In this document: positions 1-10,934 of the stretch, one piece after another
How positions within the stretch are numbered: position 1 is the stretch's first letter
Layout of the letters: every line of letters begins with the position of its first letter
Assembly (NCBI RefSeq): GCF_000002985.6
Contig: NC_003282.8
Coordinates: forward strand, 13,454,001 to 13,518,000
Source of the DNA: Caenorhabditis elegans
Lineage: Eukaryota; Nematoda; Chromadorea; Rhabditida; Rhabditidae
Length of the DNA: 64,000 bases
Direction: 5' to 3'
The notes under the pieces: model-generated
Seen by the model: the letters and a program-made list of their open reading frames with translations, nothing else
Databases searched by the model: none
What the model was told of the DNA's origin: nothing
Made by a program: the position numbers and the translations under genes

Positions 1-1100
1 CCACGAAAATTTCGGGTTTTCCCCCAAAAGAACAGTCTTGAGTCCTGACACGATCGAAACTTTTCAGCTAAATACCGTACACGTGGCTCAAGCCAGTGGT
101 CACGGTGTTTTATTTTATACTCATACCCAACATTTTGCGATTTTTGCGCCAAAAATACGGTTCCTGGTCTCGACACGACTTTTTTTTTGTTATATTCAAA
201 CCAGGGCGCGCCTTTAAAGAGTACTGTAATTTCGAACTTTCGTTGTTGCAGGGTTTTCATCGTTTTTTCATAGTTCTTCGTTAAAAAAGGCTGTTTTTAT
301 TTTGTAAAAAACTGAAGTAAAACAATTAAAACACATAAATTTTAAGAAAAACAATGAAAAGTCGAATAAAATGCCGCAGCGACAAAAGTTTAGAATTACA
401 GTACTCTTTAAAGGAGAGCACCCGTTTCCATGCAACGAAAAATTGTCGTTTTGAGACCAAGAACTACCGTATTTTTCGCGCAAAACACATAAAAATTGCA
501 AAATTTCCCGTCTGGCTAATATCTTTAATAAATATAAAGCATAGATTTTTTATAAATTGACAGGCTATTTTCAAATATTAAATTAAAAAAAAACAAAAAT
601 CAGCGCTAATATGCTCAATTCAAAATTTTTTAAATTGAAAAACATTGGTTAAAAGTAGAAATAACAATAAATCAATATATTTTGCAACAACTTTACCTGA
701 GGCAAATTGAAAAACGCATTGGAAATTGTCGTGTCACTGGAAAACGATCTAACTGAAAGAGTTGATCCGGTAATTGAAGACGTTGAATAAGCGAACATTT
801 CGATTGAATAAAACTATCGGCTCAGAGAGTGTTAGAGTGCGTAAAAGTGTAATGTAGGAAGAGGGCACATTGAGTGAGTTGATCGGGAGAGAAAAGTGAA
901 GAGAAAACGGATAGAATAACAGAATACTGTTACTTCAAAATGTTTTGATTACGGGTAATGTATACATTTCGATATATATTAGCTTTCAGGCAAATCAACA
1001 AATTACTGGAATTGAAATTTCTGGCAAACTTTATTTTATTTTATTTCAATGTGTTTCAATGTTCAAAAAAAGAAAAATTTCCGAATATACTTCAAATATA
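1..1100. other. Intergenic, with a dispersed foldback repeat
   Basis: No convincing gene. About 130-490 is a foldback of a repeat seen elsewhere in the window (about 54.46-54.90, 58.85-59.29 and 63.70-63.99 kb). Its arms carry GTCTCGACACGA-like and TTTAAAGGCGC-like words in opposite orientation. An AATAAA lies near 807. A short open stretch at about 715-790 could be the end of an exon but lacks a good splice acceptor. Confidence 0.5.
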
Positions 1101-1121
1101 ATTCAAATAAATGCCCAAGTT

Positions 1122-2421
1122 AGAGTACTCAGATAAATCGAACCACGCAGGCACCGCTCCAAACCACGCAGGTGACTGCCCACCACGCAGTCAACGCGTC
1201 AAGACCACGCAGGCAACCAAAAGCACGCAGGTGACGCCTAGGAACCACGCAGGCGACTTGACGGTGGGCAGCTATTGGCAGTGGCTGCAAAACCACGCAG
1301 GTGACGCCTACATACCATGCAGGCAGCCAACGTTCAGCCACGCGCGGGATTCCTAGGCCAATGGCTGCGTACTCCTCTTGGACAACTTTTTCTTCTATTT
1401 TTTTTTCCTAATTTAATGGAATTTTCCGTTTTTTTTCTTGCAAAAAGCACTTTTATATTAATTTTCAATTTCTTCATGAAACTCAATAATTGTTTTCAGG
1501 TAAATATGTCAACCCCGGCCCGAAAAACCCCAAAAGGAGGCCGAAAGCGGCGTGGCAATGGACTGGAGGCGCCGCATTCGATTGGTCGCTTCAACGTAAG
1601 ATAAACTTTATTTTTAAAAAATATATAGCAACAAAATTTCAGAAAAAACCTTCGGAATCGTTCGTTCGAACTATGGACTGGGATTTCAAAGAGCTTAGGA
1701 AAATCGCGGAAAATTCCAAGTCAAAGGTGAACAGAAGTTTGGCAGCTGCACAAATTCTCCAAATCCAGATGTAGTTAAAATAGTTCACTTTTCAGACAAT
1801 TCCTCCAGAGCTCCTCCACACCTTCAGTGTCCACCCAAATTCGGTGAATCATCAGATTCTTCAAGGAAGACTTCTCAATTGTCCTATCAGTAAGCTATTC
1901 TTGTCCAATTTTTTTTTAAACAAAAATTTTCAGGCGTTCTTCACAATATTCTACATGTTGTAGCCGGATTCGAAGGACAGTTCCCGAGTGCGGATTTTGG
2001 CGATGTTTTCTCCCGACAGGTGGATCAAAAATGGTAAACACCCTTCTATCAATTTGTATTTCCAAAAATCAATAATATTGCAGCTTGAACGCACGGAAAA
2101 AGATGAGCCAGGAAAAGGACACACCATCACACTGATCACTGGGACGAAAACAACTGCCTAATGGACTTAATTTTGTTTCCCACCTTTTTTTGTTGTTATT
2201 TTTGAGATTTTCGTACTTTGCGTTTTAGATGGTTAAACGGTAGGAAGGGGAAGGAGCGGGCTGCGAACTGCCATTGCTGCAAGACCACGCAGGTGTCGCC
2301 TCCAAACCACGCAGGCAACGCGTTGAAACCACGCAGGGACTGGCATTCTTGAGCGTGGTTTGTACGCGTTGCCTGCGTGGTTTGGAGCGGTGCCTGCGTG
2401 GTTCGGTTTATCTGAGTAGTA
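1122..2421. mobile_element. Inverted-repeat-bounded segment with CCACGCAGG clusters
   Basis: The left end (about 1122-1172) and right end (about 2371-2421) are near-perfect inverted copies. Each starts with TACTCAGATAAA and runs into GAACCACGCAGGC and CTCCAAACCACGCAGG. Further CCACGCAGG copies fill the subterminal zones (to about 1345 on the left, from about 2280 on the right). Subterminal motif clusters are typical of DNA transposons, but no transposase is visible inside. The segment holds a small spliced gene instead. No target-site duplication was found. Confidence 0.55.
1507..2161 (+). CDS. Small spliced hypothetical gene
   Basis: I do not recognise the product. Five exons fit: 1507-1596, 1642-1725, 1795-1889, 1934-2018 and one from about 2085 to 2161. 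Donors are GTAAG or GTGA-like and acceptors end TTTTCAG or TTTCAG. The start has a basic N-terminus (MSTPARKTPKGGRKRR), followed by an acidic/basic helical region (WDFKELRKIAENSKSK). The middle contains an ILHVVAGFEGQFPSADFG segment. The last junction is ambiguous: two donors (GTGGAT or GTAAAC) give different C-termini, so the final exon is tentative. It sits entirely between inverted CCACGCAGG repeats, so it may be a gene carried by a transposon. Confidence 0.45.
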
Positions 2422-2719
2422 AATTTTAAGGTCTTTCAGCATATACCAATAATATTCCAGTAGGTACAAGAAGCTTCACGTAGTTACAGAAATAGTACAT
2501 TTTCAGCCCTACCTTTTAGTGCGTATTTTATTATTTAATGAAAACTACCATTTATAGGCAAAAATAGATGAATTTTCCAAACTTTGAAAATTCATAAATC
2601 TTTTGAAAGTAACTTTTTTTGAAATGTCTTTCAGAAACTTTGTAGTAAATTTTAAGCTCTTTCAGCATATACCAATAATATTCCAGTAGGTACAAGAAGC
2701 TTCACGTAGTTACAGAAAT
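2416..2719. repeat. Direct duplication of a 78-bp segment
   Basis: 2416-2493 and 2642-2719 are almost identical (one clear difference, GGTCTT versus GCTCTT). Both contain CAGCATATACCAATAATATT and AAGAAGCTTCACGTAG. The first copy abuts the right inverted-repeat end of the 1.1-2.4 kb segment. Confidence 0.85.
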
Positions 2720-2735
2720 GTTTTATTTAATTATT

Positions 2736-3927
2736 TAATTATTAATTAAATGAATAAATAAATATTAATTAAATAAATAAATAAATATTAATTAAATAAA
2801 TAAATATTAATTAAATAAATTAATAAAAATAAATTAATAAAATAAATATTAAATAAATAAATAAATATTAATCAAATAATAAATAAATAAATAAAGGTAC
2901 AGTAAATAAGGAAAGTAATGACCCAATATGAGTGGGGGGATTATTAAATATTACCTAATATGGGTGAGTTATTAATTATTCCTTTGGCAGAGGAATGTCG
3001 GTGAGGGCTAAGAGTTCCCTGTATTGTAGGTTTTTGGGCCAAGAGTTCCCAGGGTAAAGAGTCCCCCTTCGGGTCAAGAGTCCCCGGTGTAGAAAGGGAA
3101 AGAGTTCCCAACAATGTAGAGTAGGTTTAGTGGAGGACTCCAAGGTGGATATGGTTGTGAGGCAGATCGACCAAAGAGTAGGGTGAGGAGGGGGGGGGGG
3201 GCAATTTTAAGGAAATATATATAAAAAAAACGTCTAAAAATTAGTCTTTGCGTCTGGTAAAAAGGAAAAGGAAAAAAAAGAAGGGAAACCAAAACAAGTA
3301 GTCCAAACTCCACTCGAATTGTCCGCCCAAGTTCTTGTTTGACACCGTATAGTCATGCCTGATCTTGCAGAGAGCCGCCAAAGTCTCCTCTGGCCTGAGG
3401 AAATCACCGAAAGTTGCCACTCAATTTAAATCTTCTTTCTTCTTCGCCGATGATTGGAGGGTAGCTAGTCCTCCGTCTAAGGGTTTTTAGTATGTATCGA
3501 CCCTTTCGGTGTCTATTGCTAAATCTCTGGATAGTCTTGTCTCTTTGAAGGTGTCGTCGAAGAACCCGGCGTCGCATCACAAGCTCGCGAACTTGTGATA
3601 CTAAACAGTCAGGCGCAAAAACTCGTAGTCTTTTTGCTAAACAGGGTACAGAGGCACGTACAGTGTACCCTGCGAAGTATAAAAAAGGAAAAAAAATAAA
3701 TAAATAATTAGTCGTTACGTATCCGCGCCAGCCAGTCTTTATATGCCAAGTCATAAAATAAAAAACATTTTTTGACAAACTGTTAGTCGAGTATATTGTT
3801 TATAAATCGCTTATACATAGAATCGTACTTTCCAAGAGCCAATGTAAAGGTCATATTGTCTTTGTCTTTGTGAGAACTTATACTTATAGTCTTGTAATTT
3901 TACACATCTGTTTATTATTAGGGATTT
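2736..3927. repeat. AT-rich satellite, then possible retroelement flank
   Basis: 2736-2905 is a degenerate AATAAATAAATATTAATTAA-type array, the reverse complement of the larger array at 7640-8262. From 2930 to 3925 I see no gene. It contains short repeats of the word AGAGTTCCC or AGAGTCCCC (3008-3110) and a G-tract (3190). A non-repetitive stretch follows that may be the 3' end of the gag-like relic. I could not match it to 7.0-7.6 kb as a paired LTR. Confidence 0.4.
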
Positions 3928-4849
3928 TCACCCATATAACAAGATGGTTAACAACAACAGTAACAAGTGAACAATGGGGTGGTGGTGTGAACAATTTAAT
4001 AGGCGATAGTTGTCGGACGGACCTTGACTGTAGCGGTCGTTGTTGTTGTAGTCGTCGTTGTAGTGGATGACGTTGCCGTATTCGTCTGATGGTGATCTGC
4101 CTCTGTCCCCTCTTCTTCTTCTTTTTTGGTCTCTGGGTGGAGATTCAGGAAGGCGGATCAACACCGTTGGTCCTCCATTCCATGGTTTTCCTTTCCTATT
4201 CCAATCGCAGAGGCATTCCAGATGGTAAGAGGCACGGATTGATGAACGGAGATCCGAGCATCTGGTGCATGGTCTGAGAAGGTACGGACACTCTGGGCCA
4301 CACCTTCCCGAATGATTGTCGTCTATCTTTGTCGCACACGAAATGCATAAGCCGATTTCGCGGAATCTCGTCTGCTTGGCTGCCACTGAACGAAAGTTCG
4401 GGCACGCGTCGAGGGAGTGCGTTCTTGAGTCCGAGCAAAGAGGGCAGTTCATGAAGACCGGACGAGCTTCATCTGCAGTTTGCATCTGAGAAAGAGTCAC
4501 CGTGTTCTCCTTCGCGATTCTGAAACCGGGCGTCTTCACCGCTGGCGGCTTGACAACTGGAGGCTTCGGTGAACCGTCAGGATTTTGAGTGTGAGCAGCC
4601 TTCAGAATCTTTGATGGAGCTGTCGATGTAGTCTTGTCTGGAACACGGTTTGCCGTAATGTCGGAGTATATTAATTTTTTTCGACTTCCCGAAGAGACTC
4701 TAGCTTCGTCTCATGCGATTTCGTCAACTCCGAATTCTCTTCCGTCTGCTTGGAAAGCTCAGCGACCAGAGATGTGATTTGCTGTTCGTCGGTGGTGTCT
4801 GATGGTTTTGGAATAGGTGTCGGCGTGTACGGTGCGGCTCCTAATAGTA

Positions 4850-6090
4850 TCAGGTTGTCCCATAAGTTTTTGTACTATTTTTTTTTGAAAAAAATTTATT
4901 TCTCTCAAGCGACAAGTAGTACTATTCACACAAGTATTCACCATTAGTGTCCACCACTTGTTGCCATTTACTAGGTAACATCATGATGCCACGGGAGAAG
5001 AAATCCGGCGAACGCGATGAGAAGAAAGTGGAGAGTTCAGTTTTGAGATGCTCTTCGTCGTCGAATTGCTTGTCGCGCATGTAGTCACTGAGAGACAAGA
5101 ACAAATGGTAGTCGGTTGGTGCAAGATCTGGAGAATATGGTGGATGCGGTAAAACAGTCCAACCAAGATCTTGCAGCTTTTGGAAAGTCTTCTTGGCGAC
5201 ATGAGGCCTAGCATTATCGTGAAGAAAATATAGTTTTTCATATTTTCCGTTGGTCTTTTCTGCAACTCGGTCCAATTGGGCACAATAGTAATCAGCAGTG
5301 ATAGTTTTATTAGTTGGCAACAATTCCCAGTGCACGGGTCCTTGAACACCCCACCAGACACAGATCATAATCTTTTTTGGGTGAAGATCAGGCTTTGGCG
5401 TCGGTATTCCTTTCTCACCGATCGGAAGCCATTGACGTTTTCTGGAATGGTTAACATAGAGCACCCACTTCTCATCTCCAGTAACCAGATTGTTCAGCCA
5501 ATCGAACTTTCGACGAAAAGTTAGAAGTTGAGTACAAACGTTGACCCGAGTGAGCTTCTGTGATGCCGAAAGTTCATGAGGCACCCAAATTCCAAGTTTT
5601 GAAGTAAAACCAAGGCGACCCAAGTGACGTGCAATTGTGCTATGACAACACTCAAGCTTCTCTTCCATTTCACGAAGACTAAGACGAGGCTCTTCCTCCA
5701 CCAGCTTCACTAGGTCTTCTTCATTTAACTCTACCGGTCGCCCAGAACGTTCTATTTCTTCGAGACTGAAGTCGCCGTTCTTGAACTTTTGAAACCAACT
5801 CTTTGCTGTATTATAAGAGAGTGCTCCCTCACCCATCGCACCGCATATGTTTCGTTCCGCTTCCATTGCTGAATCTCCAAGACGAAATTCATAAATAAGA
5901 AGCAATCTAACGTCTCGACGTTCAAGTTTGATGATTGTCATCGTGGCAAAGTAGAAATGGATGAAATGAATCTTTTCTGAAAGGGGACGACCCGACCTTG
6001 ACACGACCTACGATGAAAAAATTTTAAAACTTTCTAGAAGTTTTGGAAAAATATTTGAAAAAAAGTACAAAAACTTATGGGACAACCTGA
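4850..6090 (-). mobile_element. Mariner transposon, structurally intact
   Basis: A 1241-bp element flanked by a TA target duplication (4848-4849 and 6091-6092). The terminal inverted repeats are perfect for at least 27 bp, starting TCAGGTTGTCCCATAAGTTT at both ends. One uninterrupted transposase ORF fills most of it on the minus strand. Removing the element with one TA rejoins the gag-like reading frame at this point, so it inserted into the relic while that frame was still readable here. Confidence 0.95.
4922..5941 (-). CDS. Mariner transposase
   Basis: It cuts and pastes the surrounding element at TA sites. The frame is open from 6004, but the methionine at 5941 (MTIIKLERRDVRLLL) gives about 339 aa, close to the usual mariner length of about 345, so I prefer it. 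Visible parts: N-terminal helix-turn-helix with WFQKFKNGDFSLEE, a second DNA-binding helix (LSLREMEEKL), the linker WVPHEL, then the catalytic DDE/D triad in VTGDEKW, FLHDNARPH and YSPDLAPTDYHLF (DD34D arrangement). The C-terminal FFSRGI and LPSKWQQVVDTNGEY are also standard. All motifs are present with no stops or frameshifts, so it may be active. Confidence 0.95.
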   Translation of the reverse strand: MTIIKLERRDVRLLLIYEFRLGDSAMEAERNICGAMGEGALSYNTAKSWFQKFKNGDFSLEEIERSGRPVELNEEDLVKLVEEEPRLSLREMEEKLECCHSTIARHLGRLGFTSKLGIWVPHELSASQKLTRVNVCTQLLTFRRKFDWLNNLVTGDEKWVLYVNHSRKRQWLPIGEKGIPTPKPDLHPKKIMICVWWGVQGPVHWELLPTNKTITADYYCAQLDRVAEKTNGKYEKLYFLHDNARPHVAKKTFQKLQDLGWTVLPHPPYSPDLAPTDYHLFLSLSDYMRDKQFDDEEHLKTELSTFFSSRSPDFFSRGIMMLPSKWQQVVDTNGEYLCE

Positions 6091-6989
6091 TATTTCCTCC
6101 TCCAGGGTATACTCATTCCCCGTAGGAGAGTCGGAAGAATCGACTTCCATCAATGTCTCGTCGTTGTCTGGCGTTGGCGGGAGTTCAGCTCTGAAATAAA
6201 GAAAAAAATAAACTAACTGTTGCTGAGTTGAGCTCGTAGCGACTGATATCCATTTAGGGGCTATAATTTTGTAGAATAAATAGTATGATGGGGAAGATGG
6301 TGGATTGGTTGTTGGTTGGGAGGTTGGGAAGTTGGGGAAGTTGGTGGATTGGTTGTTGGTTGGGAGGTTGGGAAGTTGGGGAAGTTGGTGGATTGGTTGT
6401 TGGAGGGGGTTGGGGATGACTTGGAAGTTGTTGATTTTTAATAATTTTTGATGAAAACATGAAAAATAGGGGAATTTTTAAAGAAAATTAATATAAATTT
6501 GATAATTTTTGATTAAAAATTGGGAGGTGGGGAGTTTTTTGAAGGAAAATTAAATAAATTATGGAAATTTATTAATTTTTTTTTTTATAGAAAAAATTGG
6601 GAAATGGGAATTTTTTAAAGAAATTTATATTAAATTATTGAAATTTAATAATTTTTATGAGAAATTGGGAATTTTTTAAAGAAAACAATTATATAAATTG
6701 GGAAAATTTAATAATTTTTGATAAAAAATTGGGGTAAAAAAGGGGGGGGGGGATTTTTAGAATTTTTAAATAAAAATTTAATTTTTTAAGGGAAATTAAT
6801 AAATTTTTTAAGTTTTTAATGTCACTAGCTCGTCTTTTTGTCTTTATACCTGATGGTGGTCTCGGCTATTTCAGCTGTCAGTGTCCCAATCGGCTCTTTG
6901 GTCCAAGAAGGGCCTCTTCGCTGAGTGGCTCGGTGGTGTCGGGGGTCTTTGGATTCTTATGCTTCTTGGGAGGCATGGCTTGGCGGTGT

Positions 6990-7640
6990 CTACTGGAAAG
7001 CATTGAATTATCATAATTGTCGATATTCAAGAAGAGACAAGCAAAAAATGCACGGAAATTTTAGCCAAAGAGATTAAAATTTTAAGATTTTCTAACGAAA
7101 ATGTATAAAAGGTTCAAGAGAAAATCAAAATTTTGTCTGGAAACACGAAAAAGGTTGGCAATTGATGACGAATGAATGCGTCGCGCGCCTCTTTGAAGTG
7201 TCGTTGTTGTTGTTGTTGCGATCGCGACGCATACGCGACGCATACGCGACGCGCACGCGCCGCCCGCAGGGGGGTGGCGAACACGTCAGAAACAAACAAA
7301 CAAGTCGGAAACAGACAATTTGACAGACAAATCTGAGCAAATCGAATGAGTAGAGTCGGAAAAAATACTTTCAGAACCAGATAATCACTCCTACATAGAG
7401 AAAATGACTATTTTATACTGGAAGTCTCTGAAAATAATGATTTCCAGGTACAGAGAATCGAATCTACGAGGAGAAACGACTCTTTTCTACTGCGGAATGT
7501 CTTTTTAGTTTTTAGATAACTAGTCTCGAGTACTCTCCCGGCCTAAACTTACGAAAACCGGGCAAGCGAATTAGATCTGTGTCTTGGGCTTCGAACACGT
7601 GCTGGTAATCAGCGGTTTTTAGTCTTTTCTTCCAAATTCT
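6990..7640. other. Non-coding, CG-rich microrepeat
   Basis: 7195-7275 holds a GTTGTTGTTG microsatellite followed by a CG-rich array (GCGACGCATAC, GCGACGCGCACGCG) that stands out in AT-rich DNA. No gene seen. Confidence 0.5.
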
Positions 7641-7720
7641 TCTATATTTATTTATTTAATTAATATTTATTTAATTAATTAATATTTATTTATTTATTTA
7701 TTTATTTAATTAATTAATAT

Positions 7721-7752
<32 letters not shown>

Positions 7753-8262
7753 TTAATATTTATTTATTTAATTAATATTTATTTAATTAATTAATATTTA
7801 TTTATTTATTTAATTAATATTTATTTATTTATTTAATTAATATTTATTTATTTATTTAATTAATATTTATTTAATTGATTAATATTTATTTATTTATTTA
7901 ATTAATATTTATTTATTTAGTTAATATTTATTTATTTATTTAATTAATATTTATTTAATTAATTAATATTTATTTATTTATTTAATTAATATTTGTTTAT
8001 TTATTTAATTAATATTTATTTATTTAATTAATATTTATTTATTTATTTATTTAATTAATATTTATTTATTTATTTAATTAATATTTATTTATTTATTTAA
8101 TATTTATTTATTTATTTAATTAATATTTATTTAATTATTCAATATTTATTTATTTATTTAATTAATATTTATTTATTTATTTAATTAATATTTATTTATT
8201 TATTTAATTAATATTTATTTATTTAATTAATATTTATTTATTTATTTAATATTTATTTATAA
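7640..8262. repeat. AT-rich satellite (TTTATTTAATTAATATTTATT)
   Basis: More than 600 bp consists only of permutations of TATTTATTTATTTAATTAAT. Smaller blocks of the same satellite are at 2736-2905 (opposite orientation), 9610-9731 and 11432-11492. Confidence 0.95.
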
Positions 8263-10925
8263 CCTTCTGGGAATTTCTGGAAAACTCTAGAATGTTCCAG
8301 AACCTTCTGAAAAATTCTGAAAAGCTTTAGAACCTTCTGGAAAATTCTAAAAAATTCTGGAATGTTCCAGAACCTTCTGGAAAATTCGAAAAAATTCTGG
8401 ATTGTTCTAGAACCTTCTGGAAAATTAAAAAATGTTGCTGCGAGATCTTCGTGGCGAGACCCATCGTGGCGAGACCCACCGTGGTGAGACCCGTCGTGGT
8501 GAGACTCATCGTGGCGAGACCCATCGTGGTGAGACTCATCGTGGTGAGACCCATCGTGGCGAGACCCATCGTGGTGAGACCCATCGTGGTGAGACCCATC
8601 GTGGTGATACCATCGTGGCGAGACCCATCGTGGTGAGACCCATCGTGGCGAGACCCATCGTGGTGAGACCCATCGTGGCGAGACCCATCGTGGTGATACC
8701 CATCGTGGCGAGACCCATCGTGGTGATACCATCGTGGCGAGACCCATCGTGGTGAGACCCATCGTGGCGAGACCCACCGTGGTGAGACCCGTCATGGTGA
8801 GACCCATCGTGGTAAGACCCACCGTGGTGAGACCCGTCGTGGTGAGACCCACCGTGGTGAGACCCACCGTGGTAATACCCAAAATTTTGGCGGGAAATTT
8901 AAATTTTCTGAGAAAAATATTTTGGCGGGAATTTTTAATTTTCTGAGAAAAATATTTTGGCGGGAAATTTAAATTTTCTGTGAAAAATATTTTGGCGGGA
9001 AATTTAAATTTTCTGAAAAAAAAATTATTTTGGCGGGAAATTTAAATTTTCTGAAAAAAAAATTATTTTGGCGGGAAATTTAAATTTTCTGAGAAAAATA
9101 TTTTGGCGGGAAATTTAAATTTCCTGAGAAAAATATTTTGGCGGGAAATTTAAATTTTCTGTGAAAAATATTTTGGCGGGAAATTTAAATTTTCTGTGAA
9201 AAATATTTTGGCGGGAAATTTAAATTTTCTGAGAAAAATATTTTGGCGGGAAATTTAAATTTTCTGTGAAAAATATTTTGGCGGGAAATTTAAATTTTCT
9301 GTGAAAAATATTTTGGCGGGAAATTTAAATTTTCTGTGAAAAATATTTTGGCGGGAAATTTAAATTTTCTGAGAAAAATATTTTGGAGAGAAATTTAAAT
9401 TTTCTGTGAAAAATATTTTGGCGGGAAATTTAAATTTTCTGTGAAAAATATTTTTGCGGGAAATTTAAATTTTCTGAGAAAAATATTTTGGAGAGAAATT
9501 TAAATTTTCTGTGAAAAATATTTTGGCGGGAAATTTAAATTTTCTGTGAAAAATATTTTTGCGGGAAATTTAAATTTTCTGAAAATCCCAAAATTCTGGA
9601 AATCTAAATTAATTAATTAATATTTATTTATTTATTTAATAAATATTTATTTATTTATTTAATAAATATTTATTTATTTATTTAATTAATATTTATTTAT
9701 TTATTTAATATTTATTTATTTATTTAATTAACCAGCCGCTGACCGCGCCTACGGCGCGGGCAACGACTGGCACCATTAAAAGTATTTGACACACATACAC
9801 TTCCAGAATTTTCTCGATTTTTCTAGAAAGTTCTGGAACACTCCAGAATTTTCCCGATTTTTCTAGAAAGTTCTGGAACATTCCAGTATTTTCTCGATTT
9901 TTCTAGAAAGTTCTGGAACATTCCAGTATTTTCTCGATTTTTCTAGAAAGTTCTGGAACATTCCAGTATTTTCTCGATTTTTCTAGAAAGTTCTGGAACA
10001 TTCCAGTATTTTCTCGATTTTTCTAGAAAGTTCTGGAACATTCCAGAATTTTCTCGATTTTTCTAGAAAGTTCTGGAACATTCCAGAATTTTCTCGATTT
10101 TTCTAGAAAGTTCTGGAACATTCCAAAATTTTCTCGATTTTTCTAGAAAGTTCTGGAACATTCGAGAATTTTTTCGATTTTTCTAGAAAGTTCGGGAACA
10201 TTCGAGAATTTTTTCGAAATTTCCAGAAGATTTTAGATTTCCAGAATTTTAGAATTTTCAGAAAATTTAAATTACCCGCCAAAATATTTTTCACAGAAAA
10301 TTAAAATTTCCCTCCAAAATATTTTTTTCAGAAAATTCAAATTTCCCGCCAAAATATTTTTCACAGAAAATTTAAATTTCCCGCAAAATATTTTTCACAG
10401 AAAATTTAAATTTCCCGCCAAAATATTTTTCTCAGAAAATTTAAATTTCCCGCCAAAATTTTGGGTCTTACCACGGTGGGTCTTACCACGACGGGTCTCA
10501 CCACGATGGGTCTCACCACGATGGGTCTCGCCACGATGGGTCTCTCCACGATGGGTCTCTCCACGATGGGTCTCACCACGGTGGGTCTCGCCACGGTGGG
10601 TCTCACCACGATGGGTCTCACCACGATGGGTCTCGCCACGATGGGTCTCTCCACGATGGGTCTCTCCACGATGGGTCTCTCCACGATGGGTCTTTCCACG
10701 ATGGGTCTCACCACGATGGGTCTCGCCACGAAGATCTCGCAGCAACATTTTTTAAAATTTTCCAGAAGGTTTTGGAACATTCCAGAATTTTCTAGAATTT
10801 TCCAGAAGGTTCTAAAGCTTTTCAGCATTTTCCAGAAGGTTCTGGAACATTCTAGAAATTTCCAGAAATTCCCAGAAGGTTCTGGAACATTTCAGAATTT
10901 TCCCGAAGTTTCCAATTTCCCTTCC
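8263..10925. repeat. Palindromic complex satellite with HSE- and E2F-like arrays
   Basis: Mirror-ordered tandem blocks. Left arm: TTCTGGAA-rich block 8266-8427; 15-bp array GAGACCCATCGTGGC/T 8456-8878 (about 28 units); 35-bp array centred on TTTTGGCGGGAAA 8880-9580 (about 20 units). Centre: AT satellite 9610-9731, a short hairpin region 9743-9770, and a 40-bp array 9803-10225 (about 10.5 units). Right arm, inverted: 35-bp array 10265-10460, 15-bp array 10469-10733, TTCCAGAA block 10745-10915. The 15-bp unit is a multiple of three, which explains the long open frames here. They are not genes. Confidence 0.95.
9743..9770 (+). other. Hairpin followed by CTGG, Helitron-3'-end-like
   Basis: CCGCGCC-TAC-GGCGCGG forms a perfect 7-bp stem with a 3-nt loop (9743-9759). 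It is followed seven bases later by CTGG (9767-9770), which fits the CTRR terminus of Helitrons. The base after it is C rather than the expected T. This is a suggestion only; no RepHel gene is present. Confidence 0.35.
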
Positions 10926-10934
10926 AAAGACAAA

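Larger units (their letters stand above)
3928..6985 (-). pseudogene. BEL/Pao-like gag relic, split by a mariner insertion
   Basis: On the minus strand the relic begins near 6985 (MPPKKHKNPK). A proline/acid-rich segment follows at 6093-6180 and continues on the other side of the mariner at 4848-3928. The last part has a Q/E-rich coiled-coil-like stretch. It then has a zinc-knuckle cluster with CPLC, H, C, LCISC, H, CGPEC, CTRC and HLECLC spacing, as in nematode BEL/Pao gag proteins. Damage: no single frame runs through the 6853-6985 segment, there is a one-base frameshift in an A-tract near 4680, and the mariner interrupts it at 4850. No protease, reverse transcriptase or integrase follows. 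A short AT-rich tract with TTGGTTGG repeats (about 6290-6420) separates the first two parts and may be an intron. Confidence 0.55.

Noticed and set aside
700..815. Possible terminal exon (open frame ending EDVE then stop, with AATAAA at about 807)
   Set aside because: The acceptor would be CCTGAG, not a worm-type TTTCAG, and no partner exon was found. Kept as a note only.
2930..7640. Flanks of the gag relic as a pair of LTRs
   Set aside because: I could not align 2.9-3.9 kb with 7.0-7.6 kb by eye, so no LTR pair is claimed. A dot plot would settle it.
8456..8878. Regularly spaced repeats that might suggest a CRISPR array
   Set aside because: Units are contiguous 15-mers with no unique spacers, and the DNA is animal nuclear.
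8253..8946. Long open frames on both strands (MGLTTMGL, GETHRGETHRG and VRPIVARP repeats); similar ones at 10395-10961
   Set aside because: The underlying unit is 15 bp, so every frame is open in repeats. No start context, splice sites or homology. Pure satellite.
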